Source of the DNA: Rhabdophis nuchalis
Taxonomy: Eukaryota; Chordata; Lepidosauria; Squamata; Natricidae
Assembly: GCA_039707465.1 (NCBI GenBank)
Contig: CM077643.1
Location: forward strand, 200,781,605-200,845,604
Direction of reading: 5' to 3'
Length of the DNA: 64,000 nucleotides
The translations under genes and the position numbers were made by a program. Below the pieces are notes generated by a model, which made no database searches, had not been told where the DNA came from, and saw only the letters and a list, made by a program, of their open reading frames with translations. Below are positions 44,765 through 56,819 of the stretch, piece by piece; the stretch's first letter is position 1, and each line of letters opens with the position of its first letter.

Positions 44765-45345
44765 CAGTGATGGCGAACCTTTTTTGGCGCCCATGCCAAA
44801 AGCAGGGGGAGCGCAGGGAGGTCGTGCCTGGGTGTGTCATACCCATAATGCTATGCACGTGACACCACCCCTGCACGCATGTGCACGCAACCAGAAACAC
44901 ACACACACACACTTTTGGTGCAGTTTTTTTGCCCTCTCCAGGCTCCAGAGGCTTTCTAGGAGCCTGGGGAGGGCGAAAACAGCCTTCCCTGCCCCCCTCG
45001 ATGCCCTCTGGAGGCCTCAGGAGCTTCCCTGAAGCCTCCGGAGGGTGAAAAACGGAGATCCCGGAGGTTCGAGAATTGTGACTTCTGGTTTTTCCATAGG
45101 GCCGATTTTTGACCTCCAGAACCTTCAGGGACCTTCAGGAGGATTCCCTGAAGGCTTTGGAGGGCAAAAATTGGCCCTATGGCCAAACCAGAAGTCTGTT
45201 CCTGAACTTCCGGTTTGCCCTTAGGGCTGGGTTTTCACACTCAGGAGGCTTAAAGAAAGCCTCCTGATGGCAAAAAACAGCCTCAAAAGAAGGCCAAAGT
45301 CAGCTAGTCAATGCACGCATGCATGCCATAGGTTCGCCATCACGG
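44765..45345. mobile_element. hAT element inside the SINE
   Basis: The ends CAGTGATGGCGAACC and GGTTCGCCATCACGG are flanked by ttctaggg (44757-44764) and ttctagga (45346-45353). The 581-bp interior is a set of inverted and direct repeats of 'cctccggagg', 'ccttcaggga' and 'ggccctatgg' type words with no transposase. A (CA)n run lies at 44898-44911. Confidence 0.85.
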
Positions 45346-46711
45346 TTCTAGGATGTTGAGCCAGCACTGTCGAAAGACATTTCTATAGTCATGTAGCCTG
45401 CACTATGTCACAGAGTATTGATACCCTCCCGCCAAGGTGACACCTATTTATCTAATCACATTTGCATGCTTTTGAACTGCTAGATTGGCAATCATACAGA
45501 GCTTGGGTCTCGAGCCTGGGCTTGTCGGCTTTCCAGCATCTTAACCGCTGAGCCACCACTGCTGGATGGGAAGAAGTCCTTTAAAATATTCCAGCATCTA
45601 AAGCTTCTAAAAGCATCAATGTGAGTTTCCTTTGAGATGCAAATATAAAGCAATAAAAGAGAAAAGGACTAAGGCATGGAGAGAAAGATTTGGAATTCCC
45701 TTTCAGACTGTCCAAGAGTTCTAAGATTGTAAATTTCCTGTGAATAATAATAATTAGACTGAGGGTTACTGTATTATTCTATTTGCCAAATCTCAGTGTA
45801 GCTGGTATGAAATCTCATATTTCATCCCTGTAAAAATATGAAAGGCTCCAAGATTAACCTGCCTGTAAGTAAGGAGATAAATTCATCAGTGCTGTGTTTG
45901 AAGGTTTGGGATGTTTTAATGAAATGCATAAGGAATTGCCAATAGTTCATGAGTATAAATTTCACTAAATGTAGCTAAAGTTAATGGTTAATGCAACGAA
46001 AGTATTAGGATGCACATAGAAAGCCTAAGCTAATCATCTACGAACGTCACTTCCCTTTGCAGCAACAACCCAAAATTTCCCCTTCTTGAACACAAGCTTA
46101 ACTTCTGCAATTTCCTGGCTCCAGTTAGTCGGTCTCTTTGCTGGAGGTTCCGCAGTTGTATTGTTTTTTTACCACACTACTATTTGTTTTCTATGCTGAC
46201 AGCACTCACTTTTCTCTCAGTGTGAGAATTGCACATGTCAACAATGCTTTGCCAAACAGATAGTATAGCTATTAAATTTTGCTTCGCCGCATTAGATCAA
46301 ATTTTATTTGTTTTATAATTGAAAAGTTCCCATTTTTCAGTGGGAACCTCTTTTTCCTGGAAATGGAACAGAACAGCACCTTCTGAAGTTGATCCCAGAA
46401 GTTGAAATCCAAGTACTGTTCACTCCAATTCCTTGATTTTTATCACTATCGCTGAAAATTAAGCCCAACTGCAGGCTTTGTTACCAAGAATTCTTATAAA
46501 GAAAGGAAAAACTTATGGTTGAATGTAATGGTTAATAGCAGCACTGCATAAACAGTTTCCACAATGGATTTTTCCTTCCATATCTACACGTGAACTTCTC
46601 TTTATCTTTCAGCCCCCTGCAGCTGCCTTTATTTCCATAAAATCTGTCTCAATGCAAGAAACTTCAGAGATATAAAGAAGCAGATGAATCTATTTCTTCA
46701 GTTGCTGTTGA

Positions 46712-46764
46712 TAGGGTAGGGTAGGGTAGGGTAGGGTAGGCTAGAATAGAATAGAATAGAATAG
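46712..46764. repeat. (TAGGG)n then (TAGAA)n pentanucleotide tail
   Basis: About six TAGGG units (46712-46740) pass into about five TAGAA units directly at the CR1 3' end. The unit is 5 bp, so it is not the 6-bp telomere repeat. Confidence 0.85.
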
Positions 46765-47224
46765 CAGAGTTGGAAGGAACTTTGGAGGTCTTCTAGTCCA
46801 ATCCCTTGTTTAGGCAGGAAACCCAATGCCACTTCAGACAAATGGTTATCCAACATCTTCTTAAAAACTTCCAGTGTTGGAGCTTTCATAACTTCTGGAG
46901 GCAACTTGTTCCACTGATTAATTGTTCCAACTGTCAGGAAATTTCTCCTCTAGTCTCCACCCATTGCTTCTTGTCCTACCCTCAGGTGCTTTGGAGAATA
47001 GTTTGACTCCCTCTTCTTTATGGCAGCCCCAGAGATATTGGAAGACTGCTATCATGTCTCCCCTAGTCCTTCTTTTCATTAAACTAGACAACCGTTCCTG
47101 CAACCGTTCTTCATATGTTTTAGTCTCCAGTCCCCTAATCATCTTGGTTGCTCTTCTCTGCACTATTTCTAGAGTCTCCACATCTTTTCTACATTGTGGT
47201 GACCAAAACTGGATGCAGTATTAG
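46765..47224 (-). mobile_element. CR1 LINE 3' fragment
   Basis: Same family as 20530-21665. It retains ETLEIVQRRATKMIRGLETK, YEERLQERLSSLMKRRTRGD and PPEVMKAPTLEVFKKMLDNH, with at least one frameshift near 46920, and the 3' end 'ttccaactctgctattctat'. It is truncated at 5' near 47224. Confidence 0.88.
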
Positions 47225-48568
47225 CAAAATGGGGCATAACCATACTTTATTAAAGGAAGGAGAAGTAGTCATTGTCATTATACTTTGTTTGAAAGGGAAA
47301 CACAATGCAAATATAATTAGCTCATAAATCACTGCTGACTTTTTGTTTAATGTTGTGTTTCTACATGCATTCCTCTTTAAGCACAGCTATTGTTTCATGA
47401 TTACTAGAATGTCTTTAGCGTTCTGATTGGTAATACATTAAAAAGAGGAGGGGGGGCATTCCAATCTGACAATTGGTTAATCCAAACACATAGGTTTACC
47501 CAATAAATTAAATTAGGAAATATGATAACATAAATCACCAAGCTTAATTTGATGGAGATTTTACCTTTTATTTAAGATTATTCTATCTTTTGATATTGCA
47601 AGGATCAAATTTCTATGTATGCCTCTTTTCTACTATCACCTGTTTTACGGAAGTGCTCTACAGCCAGCCTATTGCTTATGTTGCTTTGAATATATTTGCA
47701 GGGAAAGGCCTCCTGGTGGTACAAAAGGAAAACGACAAAGAGGTTTTGTAAAAAATAATTGCAAAGTTCAAACTCCTTTGCCAACCTGGCACAACCTGAA
47801 TTCAGCTGACTCAGGTCACAACCTGACACAACCTGCTATATACCCAGGAGCAATGGGAGCTCTTGTCTTCTTTATCTTCCATCATATGCAATAGATGATA
47901 ATTGCAATTCTGACATTTGTATACTTTGTTCTAGTACCAAGCTTAGAATAGTTCATGGCTACACAGCTGATGACTTGGGAGTTAGTAGAAAATTGCCCAA
48001 GGAAGAACTGGGAGTGTTCAGAACTCAAGACAATAAATAAAATACATTATCAGCATCTGGGTTGGATTGAAAACGCTTTGCCTCCAAAATGCTAGATTCA
48101 ACCCACAATATCTGTGGGTTTCAAAGAGACAACCAATCAATTGGAGATCAAAACCTGGTGTCTTCATACCACGGTGTAATCAGTAATGCCTCCATACGCT
48201 ATCCCTCGAGTGTAATCATTCAGCTGATACTCTTACGGCTGTTGCCTTTTCTGACTGGCTTGCCACCATTGAGGGGCAGCTTGACAGATAGGATAGCAAG
48301 GGGATATGTGAATAGCAATTTAAAAATTGATCCAATAGATAAATAAAATGTTTTCTTTGAGAACCAATGGTGTGTAATGGCTCATGGCGTTAAATTAAAT
48401 AGTGGAAGGCCCAAGTTCAAATCCCAGTTCATTCCATAATCCGAACACTTTCACATGTTCATAATCCATACTTTATCATGGCAAATTCAAAAATTCCTTG
48501 TATGTGTTTCCTATAATAAGAGGGCATTCATTCTGTGAAAGGGGTGGGTGGGTGGATGTATGCTTTTA

Positions 48569-48790
<222 letters not shown>

Positions 48791-49314
48791 CTAGCAAAGG
48801 AAAAAAATAGCATTATTCACAATTCTTTGCTCACTGTGGTATTTCAGGCTGCATATCTTTCAGCATTAAGTTTCAGTTAGATCACTGAATGCAGACACAG
48901 GAAATCACCGGTCTAATGATAACTAAGTTATGAACCAAACTATGACACAAAGATTTCTGTTATTTTTCTCAATACATAATACATATGGTATAGACAGTTA
49001 GTGCTCTAGAAAACAGAGATTCTCCTTTCTGTTATCATAGAAATTGAATAAATAAATAAATTCACTACACTCAAGACACTGTAGAGTTAAGAGAAGGCCT
49101 AACATTTGAAGGTGGGTGGGAGGCAGAGGGAGAGAGAGGGAGAAAGAGATTTTTTTAAAAGCACTACGTGTTGCAATGACAAGCTTCATTGTTAATGAAT
49201 GCTGGGGTAGCTATATTTCAGTATCCACTTAGGCTTCCTAACTTTTTTTTAAAGGATTCATTTGACAAATATAAACCAAAAGGAAGCTGAAGTGATATAA
49301 AGCATCCTCTATAA

Positions 49315-49450
49315 CAGTGTTTCCCAACCTTGGCCACTTGAAGATGTCTGGACTTCAACTTCCAGAATTCCCAAGCCAGCAAATGCTGGCTGGGTAATTC
49401 TGGGAATTGACGTCTGGACATCTTCAAGTGGCCAAGGTTGGGAAACACTA
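49315..49450. mobile_element. hAT MITE, near-palindromic
   Basis: The ends CAGTGTTTCCCAACCTTGGC and GCCAAGGTTGGGAAACACTA belong to ~60-base inverted arms ('cttgaagatgtc', 'gacatcttcaag'). The flanks ctctataa (49307-49314) and ctctagaa (49451-49458) match at 7 of 8. Confidence 0.88.
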
Positions 49451-50433
49451 CTCTAGAATCACATGATTTTAGAGAAATGACTTGAGTTTCCTGAGAAGGT
49501 AGTTTGCTTCCTAAAGTGTAAACATTTTGTGACCAACAAAGATCATCATGGCAGTCATTTTGTGAGCCACTTATTACATACTTCCAAAATTCCCAATGTG
49601 TCCCTGCTCACAAACAAGTTTCTTATTCTTTTTTCTTTCATTAAAAATTAAAAAACTATTAGAAAAATAATTTATAATACAATCTTCTTATATTCTCACT
49701 TTAATTCTTATATAGAGTAAGATTACAACCATGAACAGAATAATATAAATACAAAGAAACCAATTAATTCCTATTGCATGTTTTATTATAGACTGAGGGA
49801 TGTCTGGTATAACTTAAGCAGGGCTATTCCAACTCTACCAACCTCGATTCCAAAGGCAGATTTTAAAAATACCATGTAAGGTCAATAACTTTAGAAATTT
49901 CTCAGCTACCTCATTCAGAAAGTTTTTCTTCCCAATCTGATAGTAAGAGGTTTTCAAGACACTTTGCCCTTGAGAAACTTGTCCTTCATGACTTATCCAA
50001 TTGTTTATCAAAACCATCCAAGTTAGCCATTCTTTCATCTTATGTTGATTGTGAATTTGTTGGGTGACAAGTTTCCTCCCATATTGTAGGATGACTTTCT
50101 ATATTATCTACCGTGGTATTTAGAAGAGACAATATTCCATTAATCTATCTAGTTTTCTAACTATGATCAACTACTGATTCTTCTTCACTGTTTTTCTCTC
50201 CAATTATTTCTACATCCTGAAAGACTGAAATATGGCTAGGCTCTATAAGCAATGTGTTATCTTCCTATACCGAAAGACCAACGTATCTGTGTTTTTCAAG
50301 AACTTCCTTAATTTATATTTTTGAGTTTTTTTCTTGTCTACTTCCAAGATGCTAAATCCAATCATGAGTCACAAAAAAATAACCCTCATTAGATTTTTCC
50401 CACTATCCGCTCTGCTTTGGAGATGCTCTAAAG

Positions 50434-50549
50434 CAGGGCTGTCAAACTCCCGTCATATGCTAGCCACACCCATGCCTGATTTAGCAAAGAGGGGAAAGTC
50501 CCGATATGTCACATAATGCCGCTGTGATGCTGCGAGTTTGACACCACTG
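50434..50549. mobile_element. hAT MITE, GTCAAACTC family
   Basis: The ends are CAGGGCTGTCAAACTC and GAGTTTGACACCACTG. Perfect 8-bp duplications CTCTAAAG lie at 50426-50433 and 50550-50557. Length is 116 bp. Confidence 0.9.
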
Positions 50550-51072
50550 CTCTAAAGCAATTTGGAAAGGAGGAATGTGTGAATAGATTCAGGGGAACAG
50601 GAGAAAGATGCAATACATCAGTGACAATTTATTTTGGTATAAGTATTATCTCGTATGAATTTTCGTCAAATGTGTACTATTTTATAACTATTAATCTACC
50701 TGCTTTAGCAAATTATCTGTCTTGCATACATCCACAGATCTCCCTTGAAACAGTCAAAAAAAAATCCCATACATGCTGGGGAGGGGGAGGGACTTTAAAA
50801 TATTTGCACATCAAAGGTAACACACATTTAAAGACAGCTAATCAAATGCTTATCACCCAACTCAAGAATGAAGCTGACTAGAGATTCCATAGTACAATTG
50901 CTTGTTAAATAAGCTGCTTCTATAAAAAAATAATTGTGAAATATCAGGTGTGCAGGACCAACAAATGTCTTCATATCACAGCAAAAACAAAAACAACTAT
51001 AGAATACAACAAAATACCACAACTATTTATATTGCTGTTCTTAACTACACTGTCTTTGCTGGAAATGCTATG

Positions 51073-51295
51073 CAGGAGTGGGTTTCAGGAGGTACGCCCT
51101 GGTACGGGCATACCGGAGTCAGCCCGGAGAACCAGATGCAAGCAGCTGGAGCGTCGCGGAGGCTTGTGGAAGCGTCACAGGTATGATGCATGTGCGCACT
51201 GCACATGTTTGCACGTGCACCGCTCACATCCATGTGGGTGACGCCGGGGCCGTTCCAACCGTACCAGTTGGAACGGAATCCGGAACCCACCACTG
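51073..51295. mobile_element. hAT MITE (GAGTGGGTTTC termini)
   Basis: The ends CAGGAGTGGGTTTC and GGAACCCACCACTG are flanked by atgctatg (51065-51072) and acgctatg (51296-51303), 7 of 8. It is GC-rich inside, with 'ccgtaccagttggaacgg'. Confidence 0.8.
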
Positions 51296-53042
51296 ACGCT
51301 ATGAGAGCATAACACAAGTTGAAGAACAGATAGGCCTTACAAATTGACATAGGAGTCTGTTTGAAAGTCAAACTTAGAAACACATTCTCCTTTATGGGTG
51401 CCTTTGAATGAGTGATGACTCCTGGTGAGTGCATGTATGTAATGGAATGTGTGGATGACCTTGGGAACCAGGGAAAGAGATGCTGCCTAGGTAACAATCA
51501 GACAAGAGAGGTAGGAGACTCCAGTGGCTTAACTGTCAGGGCAAGAAACTTATGAAGGATCCACCCTAATGGATCAAACAGTTAAAATTGGCAGAAAGAA
51601 CTTTGAATTTTCAAACTTGCAAGCTTGATGTCACCCCTAGATAGGAAACATGATTAGACAAAGTAATTCTATTTGATCATAAGGCTACATTAATAACAAT
51701 CTTGTAATTCTTAAAGTAGAAACTTCCTGCCACCACTATTAACTGCTGACACCAAACTGCCTGTCAGAAGCCACCCTAGTTCTCCACATTACTGCGTTGA
51801 CCCATCTGATTGACTATTTGTCAACCCATGCGCTTCTGATTTGACATTGTGATGGAATACCATATATTTTAATGAAACTTTTGTTTAACAAATTGTTACA
51901 AATTGTCTCAGAAAACTATACTAGATACCTGCTATGCACCCAGCCATGTCTATAAAAGGTTTACAATTCAGATGCAAACTTTAGTGAACTGTGTGAATTA
52001 TTTTAGCTGAAAGCTTGGGAGTTATCTTCTTGTTCTTGTCATCAACCCAATTAAGCTTGATATTTTAAACCATTCCAATCCTGTTCAGTTTTGTATATTT
52101 CAAATACTCTGGCCTAACTGGTTTAGGAACCTCTGCTTGGTATCTTTTCTATCTAAAATAAGGTAGCATGAGTGCAATCTCCCAAAGGCTAAAATCTTAA
52201 TGAGATGAATCCCAAATCAGACACATAATTTGAAAGCATAGTCATAATTTGAGAGCATGTTTGTCAGGTAGGGAAACAAATGGCTCCCAATAAATAGAGT
52301 TGCTTATGCATAACACTGATTCTTTCACAAAAATATAACAAACTATACAGCATTTATTTATATCATATACTTAAGCAAACAGTAAAGATGCTTATGGATT
52401 ACACTAAATAAATGCAATCATATTATGCATACAGGCTTGAGACCAAGCAATAGCATTTTGTTATGTAATGAAATTCCTGTTTTGAAGTACTATTAGAGAA
52501 AAGAAAAATCAATGGAGCTTCAAAGCTCTGTTCTAATCTGAACCATGATACTGAAGCTGGGAACCAAGCTGAATACTACGAGGTAGAGCACAAGTGAGAG
52601 CATATGGGCCTAATTTTAAAATTTCCACTAGCCACCAGAGAAAGGGTGTAGTTTGGATATTTTGGTAGTTGGGAAAAGAAACAGGATATTTTGGTTTGGA
52701 CAAACTACAAGTTTATCCAAGTTAGCTAACTGAAGCTCTGCTTCAAGTAAATTATAGGCACTATAGTAATGTGCAGTGAAATTAAATTGATAATGAAAAG
52801 TATGTATTGTCAAGGCCATGCTTTGTCCAGTCACAACATACTGTTGTGGCCATCAAAAGAGTTGGAAAAGAAAAACTGAGGTCCCTGAATGATAATTAAT
52901 GCTGGAGAAAACTGAAAATAGCTCAAAACAAATAATTGCAATGCTAAACGAAGTAAAACAAGTTTGATTTGAAGAAGCATTAGAAGTGATAGAGGTTATC
53001 CAATCCAACTATCAGTGCTATGAATTCTGAATCAGCCTAGCA

Positions 53043-53148
53043 CAGGGGTCTGCAAAGTTGGCTCTTTTGAGACTGGTGAACTTCACCTCCCAGAGTTCTG
53101 GGAGTTGAAGTCCACCAGTCATAAAAGAGCCAACTTTGCAGACCTCTG
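53043..53148. mobile_element. hAT MITE, near-palindromic
   Basis: The arms begin CAGGGGTCTGCAAAGTTGGC and end GCCAACTTTGCAGACCTCTG. The flanks gcctagca (53035-53042) and gactagca (53149-53156) match at 7 of 8. It is similar in design to 14089-14185. Confidence 0.88.
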
Positions 53149-53229
53149 GACTAGCAGATTCTACTGGAAAATGTCAAGGTATATGATTATGAACTGAAGT
53201 TCAAGGGAAAGTGGAAACGTGAAGTACAT

Positions 53230-53770
53230 ACATGAAATAAAAGTTATATTTTAACCACTGTTTCGAAGAACAGGTTCATACAAAACATCAAACTACTTGT
53301 GGATCATTTGTTGTCATATTGGGATGATAAGCAAACAAAGTCCATATTTGGGAAGATCATCTTGAAGGACTTGGGAGTGAAACCAGTAAAAGTAAGTAAG
53401 CAGCAAGAAAATGACCCAAAATACATAAATCATATCACTAAGGAATGGCTGAAGCAGAAGGAAATTAAAGTTTTGGAATAGCTAAGTCAAAGTCCTGACT
53501 TTAATCCTAGAGAAATGTTATAGGAGGACCTGAAGCAAGGTTCATGCAAGGAAGTCCATCCACATCCCTGAGTTGAAGTTCTTATGCGGGAAAGATTGGG
53601 TTAACATTCCTCCAAGCTGATGTGTAGGACTGATCAAGAGTTATCATAAACATTTACTTCCAGTTATTGCTGCCGAAGAGGGTTGGATGCTCCAGCAAAG
53701 GTTCACATATCTTTGTCACACACCAATATGTAGTTTGGGATCATTTTCTTCAATGAATAAATGAAAAACT
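53230..53770 (+). pseudogene. Tc1-like transposase fossil, 3' half
   Basis: Degraded frames retain ENDPKYINHITKEWLKQK (the DNDPKHT region of Tc1 transposases, with the catalytic Asp changed) followed, after a stop at 53481, by SQSPDFNPRE, the SPDLNPIE block carrying the last acidic residue. The end 'gggatcattttcttcaatga ataaatgaaaaac' resembles the 3' region of vertebrate Tc1 elements. It is inactive. Confidence 0.75.
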
Positions 53771-54229
53771 ATAATGTTTTTGAGTCATTTACTATATTTG
53801 TGTTCTCTTTATCTAGTAAGATTTGTGTGGAGAACAATCTACGGAGAAATTTTGAAAATTCAAAAAGGTTCACAAACTTACAAGCATAACTACAGAAAGG
53901 GGAAAAAATCATGAAGCTTTGCTCAAGATTTAACATACTTTTCTTACTTCCTGCCCCCACTCTGGAATAGCATTCTCCTGAATGTAAGATCAACTTCAAT
54001 TATTTTGTTCTTTCAAAAAGGCTTCAGGGTCTGATAAGTTCTCATGTCCCACAGAAGTGTTTTTACCTGTATTTTTCTTTATGGTAATATTTTGTTATTT
54101 ATATTATAGTTGATTACTGTTAGGCCCAGCCCAAAAATGACATGAAACCATTCAGCCAACATTCAGTTGTTTATTTGCATACATCATATAGACAGAATCT
54201 TGCCAAACTAAGCCTATACTACCCTAACC

Positions 54230-54537
54230 CAGTGCTTCTCAAATAGTGGGGCGCGCCCCCCAGGGGGGGCGCGAGGCTCCATAAAGGGGGGCGCGTTTGA
54301 CCTCGGCAAACACTGTCATAACAAGCCAAGCCCCGTGTTTATGTCTCTGTGACTGCGCATGCTCCTCCCTTTCGAGGAGAACAGACCCGATTGGATAGAC
54401 ATGATGCTCTATCCTGATTAGCCAAACCCGCCCGTGTGACTTTTACACCCGGATGATACTATTTACAGTCGCGCGGGGGGCGCGAAATGTTTTCTTCTTC
54501 CTAGGGGGGCATGACAGAAAATAATTGAGAAGCACTG
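54230..54537. mobile_element. hAT MITE, GC-rich
   Basis: The ends CAGTGCTTCTCAAATAG and AATTGAGAAGCACTG are flanked by perfect 8-bp duplications CCCTAACC (54222-54229, 54538-54545). The interior has 'ggggcgcgccccccaggg' and other GCGC-rich words, unlike its AT-rich surroundings. Length is 308 bp. Confidence 0.9.
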
Positions 54538-54584
54538 CCCTAACCTAACATATATACCCTAAGAGATTCTAGGAAGTGAGAGTG

Positions 54585-54870
54585 AAGGTTCGTTCTCTGA
54601 GCTTGTGGATTGGTTTCCAAACGTTTCATTACCAGGCTATCTTCAGTGGAGTTTAGGGGATGTCAGCGTTCTTCTGTTTATAATGGCTTCATGTGGTCAG
54701 TAGGTCTTGTGATGGTCAGGTTACGTCAGATAAGGGACCCATCAAGTCAGGGAACAACACTAACACTGACATCCCCTAAACTCTGCTGAAGATGTTACCT
54801 AGCCTAGTAACGAATTGTTTGGAAACCAACCCACAAACTCAGGGAACGAACCTTCACGCTCATCCTACAC
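54585..54870. repeat. Inverted pair of Penelope-type terminal repeats with hammerhead-like cores
   Basis: 54585-54680 (read on the minus strand) and 54765-54870 (plus) are inverted copies sharing 'gacatcccctaaactc', CTGAAGA, GAA(AC) and 'tttggaaaccaa'. In the plus copy CTGAAGA (54786-54792) is followed by GTTAC/GTAAC arms (54794-54798, 54807-54811) and GAA. In the minus copy CTGAAGA is at 54640-54646 and GAAAC at 54623-54627. The arrangement resembles the hammerhead-bearing ends of Penelope-like elements. Both copies are imperfect. Confidence 0.6.
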
Positions 54871-54993
54871 CCGAGCTACAGATGTTCACCACCAGGTGTC
54901 GAAACGTTGCAATAACATCTCCATGCTATATACACGGGAAAATCCCCGAAGCCAGCCATGCCAGCATACCTACACCCGTGAAAATCAACGAAA

Positions 54994-55050
54994 ACATATA
55001 TATATACATACATATATACATATACATATACATATACATATATATATATT
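54994..55050. repeat. (TATACA)n-like microsatellite
   Basis: Imperfect alternating TA/CA repeat between two Penelope-type segments. Confidence 0.8.
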
Positions 55051-55135
55051 TGTTTTCTGAGGTTTTCGCGGGTGTTTGTATGTAGGTCTTTGGTTGTTCG
55101 GGTTTTCTCCCGCGTAGAATTGGAAGTATCTTCAC

Positions 55136-55169
55136 GACGTTTCGATGAAATCTCATTCATCATCTTCAG
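55136..55169 (-). ncRNA. Hammerhead-like core in Penelope-type repeat
   Basis: On the minus strand: CUGAAGA (55169-55163), then stem II GAUGAA/UUCAUC (55161-55156 and 55149-55144) with a six-base loop, then GAAACGUC (55143-55136). GAA followed by the palindrome ACGU and C is the minimal stem III and cleavage nucleotide of hammerheads that work as dimers. I could not find a good stem I around it, so activity is doubtful. Confidence 0.5.
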
Positions 55170-55203
55170 GCTGGTGCTTCCGGCTTGGTGCTTCCGGCTT
55201 GGT

Positions 55204-55490
55204 CCTGATCAATACATTTAAATTTGAGAGACCAAGATAGATCTATTTCGAGCTTATTAGCTCTCATCAGTTGGCCACACCCCACTGGGATTCGAACCGG
55301 GGCTGTAATGTATCTAAGGCAGAAGCCTAGCACTCCAGCCTAATCGGTTCTACCCTGTTTCATCAGCTAATCCAGGAGTATTTAGTATAGATAATTGTTA
55401 CCACAACTTCCTGTAAGGGCCCCAATTAAGGGAGGAGACATGCTGTTTCCCTCTCTGCCTCTCAAATTTAAATGTATTGATCAGCTCATA
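55204..55490 (-). mobile_element. Penelope-like terminal repeat, minus copy
   Basis: It contains hammerhead copy A, a tRNA-like 'attcgaaccggggctgtaat' segment, and 'ctaatcggttctaccctgtt' and 'gtaagggccccaattaaggg' blocks. All recur inverted at 55755-56068. I see no reverse transcriptase or GIY-YIG domain, so only terminal sequence remains; family assignment rests on the ribozyme design. Confidence 0.6.
55232..55276 (-). ncRNA. Hammerhead ribozyme motif, copy A
   Basis: Every conserved core element is present on the minus strand. Stem I is GGCCAA (55276-55271) with UUGG (55235-55232), extendable to UUGGUC. CUGAUGA is at 55270-55264. Stem II is GAGCU/AGCUC with an AAUA loop (55263-55250). GAAA is at 55249-55246, then the palindromic stem III UAGAUCUA (55245-55238) and UC at the expected cleavage position (55237-55236). 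Such compact hammerheads with short stem III are known from Penelope-like retroelements. It lies in the HECW2 intron, in the sense orientation of the gene. Confidence 0.75.
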
Positions 55491-55645
55491 AAAACTAGCA
55501 CATATCTAAAAAATATTACACAACGTAACTAAAAAATGGTTCTCTGTCTAGATGATCTCTGGTGATGAGCCGACAGGCAGAGAGGAAAACAGCATGTCTC
55601 CTCCCTTAATTGGGGCCCTTACAGGAAGTTGTGGTAACAATTATC

Positions 55646-56105
<460 letters not shown>

Positions 56106-56109
56106 AATA

Positions 56110-56400
56110 TATATATATGTTAGAATTTTTTAAGGGCTGAAAATAAAGAGACCAGGATGGATCCATTTCAGGCTTATTAGCCTTCTTCAGCTGGCCATAC
56201 TCCTTCTAACTAAAAATTCTAACACATATCTAAAAAATGTCACACAGCAGTAATCTAATTAGGTTCTCTGTCTGGATGATCTCTAGGATGAGTCGAAGGG
56301 CAGAGAGGGATGACGTTGAGTCTCCTCCCCTTAAAGGGACCTCTTAACAGGAGCTGTGATAATTATCTCTCATATATATATATGAGATAATTATCTCTCA
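56110..56400 (-). mobile_element. Penelope-like terminal repeat, diverged third copy
   Basis: It contains hammerhead copy C and blocks parallel to the other copies: 'atctaaaaaatgtcacacag', 'ggttctctgtctggatgatc', 'gggcagagagggatgacgtt' and 'taacaggagctgtgataatt'. It belongs to a related but distinct subfamily (about 70-80% similar by eye). Confidence 0.55.
56150..56196 (-). ncRNA. Hammerhead ribozyme motif, copy C (covarying stems)
   Basis: On the minus strand: GGCCAG (56196-56191), CUGAAGA (56190-56184), stem II AGGCU-AAUA-AGCCU (56183-56170), GAAA (56169-56166), stem III UGGAUCCA (56165-56158), UC (56157-56156), CUGGUC (56155-56150). Compared with copy A, all three stems changed on both sides and still pair, and the core is intact (CUGANGA allows A or U at N). 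It is the best evidence in the window that the fold was under selection. Confidence 0.78.
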
Positions 56401-56409
56401 TATATATAT

Positions 56410-56682
<273 letters not shown>

Positions 56683-56819
56683 GTAGATGTCACACCTGTG
56701 CCAGATACACGCAACGGAAATGTAAAAAATGTAGGTAGATGGATACAGAGAGAGCAGTGGGCCACAGGTATTATATCATCTTTTATGACATAAAATACTC
56801 TGTCCATAAGATTCAAGGA

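Larger units (their letters stand above)
44464..45560 (-). mobile_element. Sauria-type SINE split by two hAT elements
   Basis: SINE segments lie at 44464-44518, 44732-44764 and 45346-45560. Joined, they follow the Sauria order (compare 968-1283): 'actagtcattgctgaatata', 'aggtgctcatctctatttct', 'gagccagcactgtcgaaaga', then the core and the tRNA head 'ggctcagcggttaagatg' on the minus strand. The two gaps are complete hAT insertions. Confidence 0.85.

Noticed and set aside
46712..46740. Telomere-like TAGGG repeat
   Set aside because: The unit is TAGGG (5 bp), not TTAGGG, and it sits at a CR1 3' end, so it is a LINE tail rather than an interstitial telomere.
54792..55163. Short ORFs rich in Ile, Tyr and His
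   Set aside because: They translate (TATACA)n and Penelope-type terminal repeats and have no start context or homology I recognise.
55285..55345. Possible tRNA gene from the TTCGAA motif
   Set aside because: No complete cloverleaf could be drawn, and the segment is part of a repeat present in both orientations.
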